The notes under the pieces were generated by a model. That model saw only the letters and a list, made by a program, of their open reading frames with translations. It searched no databases and was not told the DNA's origin. Shown here in pieces: positions 23,995-35,113 of a DNA stretch of 40,227 nt. How positions within the stretch are numbered: position 1 is the first letter of the stretch; the number at the start of each line of letters is the position of its first letter. A program made the translations under genes and the position numbers. Source of the DNA: Erwinia piriflorinigrans CFBP 5888 (lineage in GTDB: Bacteria; Pseudomonadota; Gammaproteobacteria; Enterobacterales; Enterobacteriaceae); the NCBI RefSeq assembly GCF_001050515.1, contig NZ_CAHS01000003.1, positions 1-40,227 on the forward strand. The letters are read 5' to 3'.

Positions 23995-24771
23995 ATGAAA
24001 AAGACACTAATAACATTAGCGCTGGCAGCAACAGTAACCTCCGGTTCTGCTATGGCATGGACTGCAAGCGGTGCCGGTGGTCATATTGAACTAAGTGGTA
24101 CGCTGAGTCCTGTTGTGAAGACAACGCCGTGGGAAGTGATGACAGGTAGTGGTTTAGCCAATCTGGTAGCTGAAGTTCAGGAAGGTCAGAAGATGACTGA
24201 AATTGAAGTGACGAAAGCAGTTCCGGTGCTCGGTATTCGAACTAAGGACAAAAACTTATTTATAGGTCGTGCAGGGTTCAGTCCACAGATCGACTTTGAT
24301 GGTACTGTTGATCTTGATAAGGTTAATAGAGGGATTAGCACGCTGACTCTCGACGTGAAAGGAATGGATGACAATAAAATCGGTACCCTTACCGCCCCTT
24401 TTACCATGGTAGGCGTGGGGTATGAAAATTCCGAAGGAATTAATAAAGGAAAACATTTGTTGTATAGCCCGTCAAGCGGGATGGGTTTTTTTGGGGGGTT
24501 GCCAAAAAATAGGACTCATCTGCTTCCTACTGATGGGAGTGAGGCTGTGGCGAACGCGTTGATACCGGGTATTAGCGATAACTTTCATGAGCAGCATTTT
24601 CCCGTATCGGGTACTGGTACTGCCGATTTCACGTCGAGCGACGCTGGCTATAGTGCATATTATGCGTCCGGTATTACAGGCGGTTCGAAAATCAAGCTCG
24701 AGCTGGATTCCCTGTTATCAGAATCCACGGAGTGGAAAGCTTCTCTGCCGATTACCGTGACCTATATGTAA
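23995..24771 (+). CDS. K88/F4-type major fimbrial subunit, FaeG-like
   Basis: This 258-residue pilin has a signal peptide MKKTLITLALAATVTSGSAMA followed by a mature start at Trp. The start strongly recalls FaeG, which also begins MKKTLIAL and matures at a Trp after an Ala. The N-terminal strand GGHIELSGTLSP would be the donor strand, and the C-terminus ends ASLPITVTYM, like the K88 family end. There are no cysteines. An alternative ATG lies 9 bp upstream; AAGGA sits 9 nt before the chosen one. A 200-bp gap precedes it, and a terminator-like hairpin follows, which fits the most abundant subunit. Confidence 0.85.
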   Translation: MKKTLITLALAATVTSGSAMAWTASGAGGHIELSGTLSPVVKTTPWEVMTGSGLANLVAEVQEGQKMTEIEVTKAVPVLGIRTKDKNLFIGRAGFSPQIDFDGTVDLDKVNRGISTLTLDVKGMDDNKIGTLTAPFTMVGVGYENSEGINKGKHLLYSPSSGMGFFGGLPKNRTHLLPTDGSEAVANALIPGISDNFHEQHFPVSGTGTADFTSSDAGYSAYYASGITGGSKIKLELDSLLSESTEWKASLPITVTYM

Positions 24772-24863
24772 TCGTGTTTGGGGTAAGAAAGTCACAGGGT
24801 TAAAGCCATTTCACTCTGTGAAAATGCAGAATATCTATCTTTAGCCCACGACTCTGTATCTAT

Positions 24864-24932
24864 AAGCCCGGCATTCTGGTCTGACTTTTTTACGATGCTA
24901 TTTTCTCTCATAGACTTTTGCCGGGCTTTTTT
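24864..24932 (+). terminator. Terminator-like hairpin after the major pilin gene
   Basis: GCCCGGCA (24866-24873) and TGCCGGGC (24919-24926) form an 8-bp stem around a 45-nt loop, followed by six T. It lies about 95 bp after the major subunit stop and 70 bp before the next pilin. It could limit expression of the downstream subunits. Confidence 0.6.
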
Positions 24933-25003
24933 CTTATTTCATGTATGGTCGTTGTCTATTTGTTTTTTTGTATAAATAAAAATAAATAACGCGGAAGGGT
25001 ATC

Positions 25004-25792
25004 ATGAGTAATCGAAAATGTCTTATTTCTGCCCTGTCCATTCTGGCCCTGTTTTATTCAGTACTGCCCCAGGCAGAAATTCTCGACGGTGGTGAAATCC
25101 AGTTTCAGGGCTTCGTGACAGACGAGGCCCCCAAATGGACGTGGCAGGTGGCCTCACCTGACCAGAGCTGGGTGATGGACACTGCCGATGCCCGTCATGA
25201 GAACGGCCAGCTTGTTTTTGACCTTCGCGATAAAGGTTCGCTGCCATTTTTGGAAGGCCACCTGCACGAGGTGGCGGAGCGCGGTGGCCCCGGTTTAACG
25301 CCTTTTATTACCTTCAGCAGTGCTGGCCAGCCTTTGTCGATCGTCGAAGGCGGTAGTACGACCTCACAAAGATTTCGTGCTGCTGTTCCCGTACACGATG
25401 CTGATAGCAGTAACCCGGTGGGACAGCTCTTTTTCACCCTTGACCAGGGAATGGCGGTGAGTACAGGTTATCAGGAAGAGGGCGTCATGCTTCCTGCGGG
25501 TATGTCACTGGTCAGTGGGGAAAGCGTGACGGCGGTTCAGGCAGAGGCTTTACCGCAGGGGGTGATAAACCGTCTTCCATCCCTGCTATTCATGAACGGT
25601 GGGTTTGGTCACGGCATGAGTGCCGTCAATCATGGCCAGGCCATCAGCCAGAGTATCCTGGCTGATGGGCGGGTGAGGGATCTGGCTGCTGCATACGCCT
25701 CGGCCATATCCGGCCTGGAGTTGCGGCTGCCGGAAGAAGGTACGCCGGCACGGTGGCATGCCGGGCTAAATGTGACGGTAACGGTGCACTAA
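25004..25792 (+). CDS. K88-like fimbrial subunit (FaeH position)
   Basis: A 262-residue exported pilin with a signal peptide ending near PQA (residue 24), after which the mature part starts [14 protein letters not shown]. The mature protein has no cysteine. It shares with its two neighbours a Trp-containing early block (PKWTWQV), a glycine-rich middle ([11 protein letters not shown]) and a final beta strand ([10 protein letters not shown]). GGAAGGG is a good ribosome site. By order it corresponds to FaeH, a minor subunit needed for K88 fimbria production. The role is inferred from position and family features. Confidence 0.75.
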   Translation: MSNRKCLISALSILALFYSVLPQAEILDGGEIQFQGFVTDEAPKWTWQVASPDQSWVMDTADARHENGQLVFDLRDKGSLPFLEGHLHEVAERGGPGLTPFITFSSAGQPLSIVEGGSTTSQRFRAAVPVHDADSSNPVGQLFFTLDQGMAVSTGYQEEGVMLPAGMSLVSGESVTAVQAEALPQGVINRLPSLLFMNGGFGHGMSAVNHGQAISQSILADGRVRDLAAAYASAISGLELRLPEEGTPARWHAGLNVTVTVH

Positions 25793-25816
25793 CAGCGGAA
25801 CCGGGAGAGAAACGGG

Positions 25817-26578
25817 ATGAAGAAACTAACGTGTATGTTGCTGGCAGCCACTCTGTTGCCGGTGGAGGGATTGGCCTGGAGTACTCCCGGGCAGGATTTT
25901 AGCAGTGAACTGGGTCTGGGCGGTATCGTGACCAGCACTCACAACCCCTGGAAATGGCAGCTAAGCGAAGGGGCGGAAAACCTCGATGCGAAGTCGCCCG
26001 TTTCCCGGGATAATGAACAGGTCATAAAGGTAGCGGTTCCTGCGCTGAACATATTACTGGGTAAGACGACCTTGACCACGCCAGCAGGGCGGGAAGGTTT
26101 AGCGCCACGGGTGATATTCGGTCGGGGCGCGGAAGGATTCTCTCTGACCTGGAAAGAGCCGGGGGTGTCGCAGGTCACGTTACCCGTGATGGGGGACGGA
26201 AATTTGCAGGCTGGCACCTTCAGTTTCCGCATGACGGCAGCTGCGCTGCTGCGTAACAAAACCGGTGGACAGGTGATGGTTGCCGGTTTGTATGACGATG
26301 TGAAAGGGAATGGGCTGCCGGAGCAGGCATGGGTAGCTGACCCGGAACAGACGGCACGGTTACTGTCGAAGATGTTTGCAGGCGACGGCCCGGTATGGCT
26401 TCAGGGCGCATCGGTCAGCGGCACCACCGGACTGAGTCAGTTTGCCAATGCGGAACTGCGTCAGATCGATGGTGTATATGGTGCGCAAATGGTGGCGGAA
26501 AGTGGCGAGCTGCGCCTGAAAGGAGAGCTTCCCCCGCGCTGGCACGTGTCCCTGCCCGTCAGTGTTGAATATCAGTAA
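25817..26578 (+). CDS. K88-like fimbrial subunit (FaeI position)
   Basis: A 253-residue exported pilin with a signal peptide ending EGLA (residue 19), then a mature start at Trp. The early strand SELGLGGIVTS and the PWKWQL block match the architecture of the two preceding pilins, and the protein ends HVSLPVSVEYQ. No cysteine occurs after the signal peptide. It lies 24 bp after the previous pilin gene, with GGGAGAG upstream of the ATG. By order it corresponds to FaeI and closes the cluster. No FaeJ equivalent is seen. Confidence 0.75.
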   Translation: MKKLTCMLLAATLLPVEGLAWSTPGQDFSSELGLGGIVTSTHNPWKWQLSEGAENLDAKSPVSRDNEQVIKVAVPALNILLGKTTLTTPAGREGLAPRVIFGRGAEGFSLTWKEPGVSQVTLPVMGDGNLQAGTFSFRMTAAALLRNKTGGQVMVAGLYDDVKGNGLPEQAWVADPEQTARLLSKMFAGDGPVWLQGASVSGTTGLSQFANAELRQIDGVYGAQMVAESGELRLKGELPPRWHVSLPVSVEYQ

Positions 26579-26741
26579 AAATACCCGCTTCACTTTCAAC
26601 CTGACAGGGTATCGAAACGGTGTGTTCCATAGATATCGTTGCCATTTTCTCCGCTCCGGTTCTCGCTTATCATGCTGCTCTTGCAGGCTCCCGGTTATCG
26701 CCATACGGCCATTCCTCTGTTGCTGCGTCTGTATGGCTGAT

Positions 26742-26776
26742 AAAAAAAAGCAACGGAGGGAGGATGGCTCCGTTGC
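26742..26776 (-). terminator. Terminator of the DUF1127 gene
   Basis: GCAACGGAG and CTCCGTTGC form a 9-bp stem around a 9-base loop. On the minus strand it is followed by eight T. It lies 37 bp after the DUF1127 stop. Confidence 0.85.
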
Positions 26777-26812
26777 CCGGGGCGCAGCCTGCGTTCGCCC
26801 AAGCCACATCAC

Positions 26813-27001
26813 TTATAAATGCCGTATATCTTCGTCGGTCAGCCCGATATCTTTCAGCTGCGAATCGTTCAGCCTTGATAAAATTTTACGGGTGCAGGCG
26901 CGAAGACGCCGGGCCCGCCAGCGATGATAAAGGACAGTATAAAACGTTCTTATTAACATCCAGCTCAATGGTTTTGCTGCTCTGTTCTGTTCAAACTCCA
27001 T
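26813..27001 (-). CDS. yjiS: DUF1127 protein, YjiS-like
   Basis: A small basic protein of 62 residues. The C-terminal DUF1127 motif is clear: an Arg-rich helix (RWRARRLRACTRKILSRL) followed by DSQLKDIGLTDEDI. DUF1127 members are small cytoplasmic proteins; some act in phosphate, carbon or RNA-related regulation, but the family has no single function. The start at 27001 is 5 nt after GGGAGG; an ATG one codon upstream is also possible. It is divergent from the MocR regulator, and in E. coli yjiS and yjiR are also neighbours. The symbol is by this context. Confidence 0.8.
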   Translation of the reverse strand: MEFEQNRAAKPLSWMLIRTFYTVLYHRWRARRLRACTRKILSRLNDSQLKDIGLTDEDIRHL

Positions 27002-27177
27002 CATGGCCTCCCGACTGCGTATACGATAAGCCTTATTGTGTCGCCGAGGTCACTTGTAATACAGATGCAAATATCCGCTTTTATTAACATACAGATTGCA
27101 AGATACTGGCTCTGAATGCTTATCCTGGCAGCGAGCTGTACTGGTTTATAATCTGTCTTAGAGTGGAGTGAGATACG

Positions 27178-28665
27178 ATGACGCGCTATCAACGGTTGGC
27201 GACACTGCTGACACAACGTATTGAACAGGGGCTATATCAGCCTGGCGAGCGGCTGCCTTCGGTGAGGTCGTTGAGCGCCGAACATGGTGTCAGTATCAGT
27301 ACCGTTCAGCAGGCGTACTACCTGCTGGAAGAGAAAAAGCTGATTTCTGCGCAGCCGCGTTCGGGCTACTTTGTCGCGCCGTGCGGTGTGACCCCGCCGT
27401 TGCCCCCCATTACGCGCCCGGTACAGCGGCCGGTTGAAATCACGCAATGGGATGCGGTGATGGATCTGCTGACCGCCCGGCTGAATGCCGATGTGCTGCC
27501 GCTGGGCAGCGGCGCACCCAACGTCGATGCTCCAACGTTGAAGCCGCTATGGAAAATTATCGGCAGGCTTGCTCAGCAGCAGGACCCACGCCAGCTGTAT
27601 TATGACAATCTGTATGGCGTGCCCGAACTGCGTGAACAGATTGCCCGGTTGATGATCGATAGCGGTTGCCGAACGACCGCCGACGACATTGTGGTCACCA
27701 CCGGCTGCCATGAAGCGCTGTCGGTTTCTATTCGGGCGACGTGCCAGCCAGGGGATATTATTGCCGTTGAATCCCCCGCTTTTCACGGTACGATGCAAAT
27801 CCTGCGCGGTTTTGGGATCCGCGCCATTGAAATTCCAACGGATTCGCAGAGCGGTATCAGTCTGGAGGCGCTCGAACTGGCCTTTGAACAGTGGCCCATT
27901 AAGGCGGTCGTGGTCGTGCCCAACTGCAATAATCCGCTGGGATTTATCATGCCGGTGGCACGCAAACAGGCTTTACTGACGCTGGCCCAGCGCTTCGACG
28001 CGGCTATTATTGAAGATGATGTCTATGGCGAGCTGGCTTATGACTACCCGCGCCCGATCACTATCAAGTCGCTGGATATTGATGGACGCGTGCTGTTATG
28101 CAGCTCATTCTCCAAAACTCTGGCGCCAGGGCTGCGCGTAGGTTGGGTTGCGCCAGGACGTTATTTTGACCGGGTGCTGCACATGAAATATATCAGTACG
28201 GGCTCCTCGGTCACTCAGACCCAGATGGCGGTCGCCGCTTTTATCCGCCAGGGACATTATCAGCCTCATCTGCGACGTATGCGCCATGATTACCAGCGTA
28301 ATCTGGAAACCTTCACCTGCCGGGTGCGGCATCATTTTCCCTGTGGTATCTGTGTGACGCGCCCACAGGGGGGATTTCTTATCTGGGTAGAGCTGCCGGA
28401 GCCTTTTGATGCGTGCCGACTCAATCAGAACCTGCGCCTGTCTGGCATACAGATTGCCGTGGGATCGCTGTTCTCGGCTGCGGGAAAATACCGTAACTGC
28501 CTGCGGCTCAGTTACGCCCATGCGTTTACTGAAAAAACGGAACGCGCACTGGCCATCTTGGGCGTAGCGGTGGAGAAAGCCATGCTCTCCTGTTCATCGC
28601 TGGTGGACGCTTCACCGCATAGGGAAATGGAGGAAGGCAGGGCCAGCTTAAAGGAAAATGACTGA
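27178..28665 (+). CDS. yjiR: MocR-family PLP-dependent transcription regulator, YjiR-like
   Basis: MocR regulators join a GntR winged helix to an aminotransferase-like effector domain. The 495-residue protein has the DNA-binding part at 1-70 (ERLPSVRSLSAEHGVSISTV), a linker with PVQRPVEITQW, and a fold-type I domain. PLP residues are present: NNPLG (251-255), EDDVYGE (279-285) and the Schiff-base lysine Lys313 in SSFSKTLAPGLRVGW. It closely resembles E. coli YjiR but is about 25 residues longer at the C-terminus (RASLKEND). The target genes and ligand are unknown; the divergent DUF1127 gene is the natural candidate target. Confidence 0.88.
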   Translation: MTRYQRLATLLTQRIEQGLYQPGERLPSVRSLSAEHGVSISTVQQAYYLLEEKKLISAQPRSGYFVAPCGVTPPLPPITRPVQRPVEITQWDAVMDLLTARLNADVLPLGSGAPNVDAPTLKPLWKIIGRLAQQQDPRQLYYDNLYGVPELREQIARLMIDSGCRTTADDIVVTTGCHEALSVSIRATCQPGDIIAVESPAFHGTMQILRGFGIRAIEIPTDSQSGISLEALELAFEQWPIKAVVVVPNCNNPLGFIMPVARKQALLTLAQRFDAAIIEDDVYGELAYDYPRPITIKSLDIDGRVLLCSSFSKTLAPGLRVGWVAPGRYFDRVLHMKYISTGSSVTQTQMAVAAFIRQGHYQPHLRRMRHDYQRNLETFTCRVRHHFPCGICVTRPQGGFLIWVELPEPFDACRLNQNLRLSGIQIAVGSLFSAAGKYRNCLRLSYAHAFTEKTERALAILGVAVEKAMLSCSSLVDASPHREMEEGRASLKEND

Positions 28666-28818
28666 CCCTGACCAGCGGCATCATTACCACCGGCAGCACC
28701 ACTTTATAGGCATCACCCAGGATAAAAAGCGCGCAGCAGCAGGGCTGTGCGTTACCTTCACGACTTATTTGCTGCCTTACCTGAAACGACATTTATTTGT
28801 GCCGTGCCTTCCAGAGAT

Positions 28819-28841
28819 CGCTGGCGTTTGTCCCGCCAGCG
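28819..28841 (-). other. Hairpin immediately after thiE
   Basis: A perfect 8-bp stem CGCTGGCG/CGCCAGCG with a 7-base loop lies 3 bp past the thiE stop. No T run follows on the minus strand, so it is a 3'-end stabiliser or weak terminator. The remaining gap to yjiR shows no recognisable thi gene. Confidence 0.5.
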
Positions 28842-28844
28842 CGG

Positions 28845-31495
<2,651 letters not shown>

Positions 31496-31521
31496 CTATC
31501 ACACCGTCAGCACAAATTTAC

Positions 31522-31607
31522 TCTTGTTCCCTTCGCAGGTACTAACCTGATCAGGTTCCGCGGATCCCGAATAAACGGTCTCAGCCCCTAAGGGCACTCC
31601 GACAAGA
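31522..31607 (-). ncRNA. TPP riboswitch upstream of thiC
   Basis: Read on the minus strand, the conserved thi-box cores are present: a GGAGTGCCC ... GGCTGAGA block and AACCTGATCAGGTTAGTACC followed by TGCGAAGGGAA. A 6-bp P1 stem (TCTTGT/ACAAGA) closes the aptamer. In E. coli this element controls thiC translation and transcription. Confidence 0.95.
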
Positions 31608-31656
31608 TATTGACTGATTTTCTGGCAACAGCGCCAGAAACCTCAATCTGGAAATT

Positions 31657-31675
31657 AGGTGAGGGAACCTCACCT
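31657..31675. other. Inverted repeat between rsd and the thiC leader
   Basis: AGGTGAGG and CCTCACCT form a perfect 8-bp stem with a GAA/TTC loop, about 65 bp downstream of the rsd stop. A nearby CCCC...GGGGCTTTTT pairing lies on the plus strand. It could end rsd transcripts; there is no good T run on the minus strand. Confidence 0.4.
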
Positions 31676-31738
31676 TAACCCCATTCAGCATAAAGGGGCT
31701 TTTTAGAAACTACAAGGCATTCACCATCAATTCATACG

Positions 31739-32245
31739 TCAGGCGGGACGGGCGAGAGAGGCAGCGTTAGCGGCGGACGGTAATCCGGCATTTTTTTCCA
31801 GCGCCAGCTGAATAAATTTATCCTCGAGCGTGAAACGTGACTCAAGGGCCTCACCGACCACAGAGAGCGCTTGCTGAAAGCGAAGGTTATTATCATGGTC
31901 GATAGCGGCTTCGAAATGCTTATCGTATAACTGCATAATTTGCGCAGTATTTTCCTGTAACGACGGATAAATCTGCGCTGCCGTCGCCAGAAATTCCGTC
32001 CCTTCAAGCTCCTGGATAAAGCGTTCATACAGAGTGAAATGCCCGTTGGAAAGATAATCAACCAGATTCTGGCAGAATGCGTCCAGCGCTTTTTCATCAA
32101 GCGGGGTCGGAGATTCCTTGTTAGGCTTGATACCAGCCATTTGATAATACGTAACCAGTAACTGTCTGCGGGAAAGCAGACAAAAGTCTACCAGCTCACT
32201 GCCTCCGCCAACGCGCGCGGTGAGGACGTCTAACTGGTTAAGCAT
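31739..32245 (-). CDS. rsd: Anti-sigma-70 factor Rsd
   Basis: Rsd binds the housekeeping sigma factor RpoD in stationary phase and in E. coli also stimulates SpoT with HPr. The start at 32245 gives the family N-terminus MLNQLDVLTARVGG; a longer in-frame upstream extension overlaps nudC and is rejected. The 168-residue product is longer than the E. coli protein of 158 at its C-terminus. Conserved blocks include GIKPNKESPTPLDEKALDAF, LVDYLSNGHF and AIDHDNNLRFQQALS. It is divergent from nudC with a 72-bp gap and lies upstream of thiC, as in E. coli. Confidence 0.93.
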   Translation of the reverse strand: MLNQLDVLTARVGGGSELVDFCLLSRRQLLVTYYQMAGIKPNKESPTPLDEKALDAFCQNLVDYLSNGHFTLYERFIQELEGTEFLATAAQIYPSLQENTAQIMQLYDKHFEAAIDHDNNLRFQQALSVVGEALESRFTLEDKFIQLALEKNAGLPSAANAASLARPA

Positions 32246-32317
32246 GTAAAACTCCGTGAATATCATTTTCACCCCTGACCTCAATCCGTGTTGAAGCTGA
32301 GGATAATGAGCAAATAT

Positions 32318-33106
32318 ATGGAACGTGAAATTGTAAGCATAGACGCTGGCTGGTGGGTTGTCAGCGAGGAACATAAAATTTGGCTACCCGCAGGTGAGCT
32401 GCCGCATGGTGATGCCGCGTCGCTGGGCCTGGCAGGATCGTCAGGATCGCGCATTGGCGAGTGGCAGGGGGAAGCGGTGTGGTTGATCCGTGGATCGCGC
32501 CCTGATGAGATGGGATCATTACGTCAGCTGCTCGATCAGGATAGCGATCTTTTTCGCCTGGCCGGACGTGGTATCCAGCTGGCGGAGTTCTTCCGCTCAC
32601 ACCAGTGGTGCGGTTACTGCGGCCATAAAATGCATAACAGCAGAACGGAATGGGCCTGTTTATGTCATCACTGCCGCCAGCGTTACTATCCGCAAATTGC
32701 GCCCTGCATTATCGTTGCTATTCGCCGGGGGGCAGAGATCCTGCTGGCGCAGCACACACGCCATCGTAACGGAATTTATACCGTGCTGGCCGGTTTTGTC
32801 GAAGTGGGTGAAACCCTGGAGCAGACGGTGGCGCGCGAGGTGATGGAGGAGAGCAGTATTCAAGTCAAAAACCTGCGTTATGTTACCTCCCAACCCTGGC
32901 CTTTCCCCCAGTCGCTGATGGTGGCGTTTATGGCCGATTATGCCGATGGTGACATCAGTATTGATAAAAAAGAGCTGCTGGATGCCGGCTGGTATCGTTA
33001 CGACGCATTACCGCCACTGCCACCTCCTGGTACGGTTGCACGTCGTCTTATCGAAGATACGGTGGCGTTGTGTCGTGCAGAAGAGGAATACAGCGGTCAT
33101 TTGTAG
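32318..33106 (+). CDS. nudC: NAD-capped RNA hydrolase / NADH pyrophosphatase NudC
   Basis: NudC removes NAD caps from RNA 5' ends and hydrolyses NAD(H). The start at 32318 aligns with the E. coli N-terminus (family GWWVVS at 11-16). The 262-residue protein has a zinc site from Cys98, Cys101, Cys116 and Cys119. The Nudix box lies at 159-181, and the NudC signature SQPWPFPQS at 191-199. Oddly, the usual EExGU end of the Nudix box reads EESSI, so Gly is replaced by Ser180. The catalytic glutamates (Glu174, Glu177, Glu178) are kept, so activity is likely. Confidence 0.94.
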   Translation: MEREIVSIDAGWWVVSEEHKIWLPAGELPHGDAASLGLAGSSGSRIGEWQGEAVWLIRGSRPDEMGSLRQLLDQDSDLFRLAGRGIQLAEFFRSHQWCGYCGHKMHNSRTEWACLCHHCRQRYYPQIAPCIIVAIRRGAEILLAQHTRHRNGIYTVLAGFVEVGETLEQTVAREVMEESSIQVKNLRYVTSQPWPFPQSLMVAFMADYADGDISIDKKELLDAGWYRYDALPPLPPPGTVARRLIEDTVALCRAEEEYSGHL

Positions 33107-33159
33107 GGTGAACCGCCTGTTTCTGTCAGTTTTTCGTGCTTCCTGACGAATTTATGTGG

Positions 33160-33211
33160 TCAGCCAGGTGTAACAGCATGGCTATGGGGTGTTACTCGCC
33201 AGGCTTTTTTT
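33160..33211 (+). terminator. Possible terminator after nudC
   Basis: An imperfect stem built from GTAACA and TGTTAC with outer GCC/GGC pairing is followed by a run of seven T, about 100 bp after nudC. The stem has mismatches, so the call is moderate. Confidence 0.45.
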
Positions 33212-33279
33212 AAGCACTGAACCACCGCAAATTTCAATGAATGTTACACTACTGGCCTGATTGGAGAGAGAGTCCTGTG

Positions 33280-34347
33280 ATGAGTGAATTGAAGAACGAT
33301 CGTTATCTGCGCGCCCTGCTGCGTCAGCCAGTGGATGTTACTCCGGTGTGGATGATGCGCCAGGCCGGGCGTTATCTGCCAGAATACAAAGCCACCCGTG
33401 CCGTTGCCGGTGACTTTATGTCACTGTGCAAAAATGCGGAACTGGCTTGTGAGGTTACGCTGCAACCGTTACGGCGTTACGCGCTGGATGCGGCGATCCT
33501 GTTCTCCGATATTCTGACCATTCCCGATGCGATGGGGCTGGGGCTCTATTTTGAAACCGGCGAAGGCCCGCGTTTTTCTTCCCCTGTGACCTGCCGTGCC
33601 GACGTCGAAAAGCTGCCGATCCCCGATCCTGAGCAGGAGCTGGGGTATGTGATGAATGCAGTGCGCACCATCCGCAAAAACCTCAATGGCGAGGTACCCC
33701 TGATCGGTTTCTCCGGCAGCCCGTGGACTCTGGCAACCTATATGGTTGAAGGCGGCAGCAGCAAAGTCTTTACCAAACTGAAAAAGATGATGTACGCGGA
33801 ACCGCAAACCCTGCATCTGATGTTGGATAAGCTGGCAGACAGCGTTACGCTCTATCTGAATGCGCAGATCCGCGCCGGGGCACAGTCGGTGATGATTTTT
33901 GATACCTGGGGGGGCGTGCTGACCGGGCGTGATTACCTGGAATTCTCACTCAACTACATGCATAAAATTGTCGATGGCCTGCTGCGTGAAAATGATGGGC
34001 GTCGTGTGCCTGTCACGCTGTTTACCAAAGGCGGCGGACAGTGGCTGGAAGCGATGGCCGCCACAGGTTGCGATGCGCTGGGTCTTGACTGGACTACCGA
34101 TCTGGCTGATGCCCGCCGCCGTGTGGGTGGCCGGGTCGCGCTACAGGGCAATATGGACCCGTCCATGCTGTACGCTTCTCCTGCACGTATCGAGCAGGAG
34201 GTCGCAGGCATCCTTGAAGGTTATGGTCATGGCAACGGGCATGTGTTTAACCTCGGCCACGGTATCCATCAGGATGTGCCGCCAGAGCATGCGGGCGCAT
34301 TTGTTGAGGCGGTGCACAGGCTCTCGCGTCCTTACCATCTCGGATAA
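33280..34347 (+). CDS. hemE: Uroporphyrinogen decarboxylase HemE
   Basis: HemE removes four carboxyl groups from uroporphyrinogen III to make coproporphyrinogen III in heme synthesis. The 355-residue product is close to the 354 of E. coli. It starts [20 protein letters not shown] and contains [13 protein letters not shown], the signature [13 protein letters not shown], and the conserved [12 protein letters not shown] near the C-terminus. An in-frame ATG 39 bp upstream is rejected because it adds an unrelated leader. Downstream nfi follows after 35 bp, probably in the same transcript. Confidence 0.97.
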   Translation: MSELKNDRYLRALLRQPVDVTPVWMMRQAGRYLPEYKATRAVAGDFMSLCKNAELACEVTLQPLRRYALDAAILFSDILTIPDAMGLGLYFETGEGPRFSSPVTCRADVEKLPIPDPEQELGYVMNAVRTIRKNLNGEVPLIGFSGSPWTLATYMVEGGSSKVFTKLKKMMYAEPQTLHLMLDKLADSVTLYLNAQIRAGAQSVMIFDTWGGVLTGRDYLEFSLNYMHKIVDGLLRENDGRRVPVTLFTKGGGQWLEAMAATGCDALGLDWTTDLADARRRVGGRVALQGNMDPSMLYASPARIEQEVAGILEGYGHGNGHVFNLGHGIHQDVPPEHAGAFVEAVHRLSRPYHLG

Positions 34348-34382
34348 CGCTTCCTGGAACTAAAGATACTCATAGGGGCTCT

Positions 34383-35048
34383 ATGGATTTTGCCGCATTA
34401 CGCGACCAGCAGAGGCAGCGTGCCGCAGAGATTGTGACCCAGGATGATTTCGATATTATGCCACCGCGCTTTATCGGCGGTGCAGACGTCGGATTTGAAC
34501 AGGGAGGCGAGGTGACGCGCGCCGCGCTGGTGGTCCTTGAGTATCCCTCCTTGCAGCTTATCGAACATCGGGTGGCGCGTATTGCCACCACCATGCCCTA
34601 TATTCCCGGCTTCCTGTCATTCCGTGAAATTCCGGCGCTGGAAGCCGCATGGCAGCAGCTGGCACAGCGTCCCGACCTGCTGCTGGTAGATGGTCATGGT
34701 ATTGCCCATCCGCGCCGTCTTGGCGTTGCCAGCCATTTCGGCCTGCTGGTGGATGTGCCGACCATCGGCGTTGCCAAGAAACGCTTATGCGGTCAGTTCA
34801 CGCCTCCCGATACACAGCCAGGTAGCTGTCAGCCTTTGATGGATAACGATCGGCAGCTGGGATGGGTACTGCGCAGCAAGGCACGCTGCAATCCACTGTT
34901 TATCTCCCCGGGCCACCGGGTGAGTCAGGCAACGGCGCTGGAGTGGGTGCAAAAATGCCTGCTCGGCTATCGTTTGCCGGAACCGACGCGCTGGGCCGAT
35001 GCCGTCGCCTCACGGCGTCCGGCTTCTGACCGGCTATTGCGTGGTTAG
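34383..35048 (+). CDS. nfi: Endonuclease V (deoxyinosine 3'-endonuclease)
   Basis: Endonuclease V cuts DNA one phosphodiester 3' of deoxyinosine and related lesions in alternative excision repair. The 221-residue protein is near the E. coli length. The metal-binding acidic residues lie in [16 protein letters not shown] and [15 protein letters not shown]. The block GVAKKRLCG is also conserved. An AGGGG ribosome site precedes the ATG. It follows hemE directly, the same arrangement as in E. coli. Confidence 0.96.
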   Translation: MDFAALRDQQRQRAAEIVTQDDFDIMPPRFIGGADVGFEQGGEVTRAALVVLEYPSLQLIEHRVARIATTMPYIPGFLSFREIPALEAAWQQLAQRPDLLLVDGHGIAHPRRLGVASHFGLLVDVPTIGVAKKRLCGQFTPPDTQPGSCQPLMDNDRQLGWVLRSKARCNPLFISPGHRVSQATALEWVQKCLLGYRLPEPTRWADAVASRRPASDRLLRG

Positions 35049-35113
35049 CTACCGTGCTGCCTCGTGGCTTTTCAGGTACACTGCGGCAAGTGCATTCATT
35101 CTGAGATCCCGAT

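Noticed and set aside
26562..27087. Plus-strand open frames across the gap after the last pilin.
   Set aside because: They overlap the DUF1127 gene on the other strand, lack ribosome sites, and have low-information Arg/Cys-rich products.
28526..28792. A minus-strand frame with a hydrophobic stretch (ILGDAYKVVLPVVMMPLV) between yjiR and thiE, possibly a transporter remnant.
   Set aside because: Most of it overlaps yjiR, the hydrophobic part is only about 20 residues, and I could not tie it to a family with confidence.
28666..28844. Remnant of thiF downstream of thiE.
   Set aside because: No frame here resembles the ThiF nucleotide-binding start or its Cys motifs. The stretch holds only a hairpin and no gene I can support.
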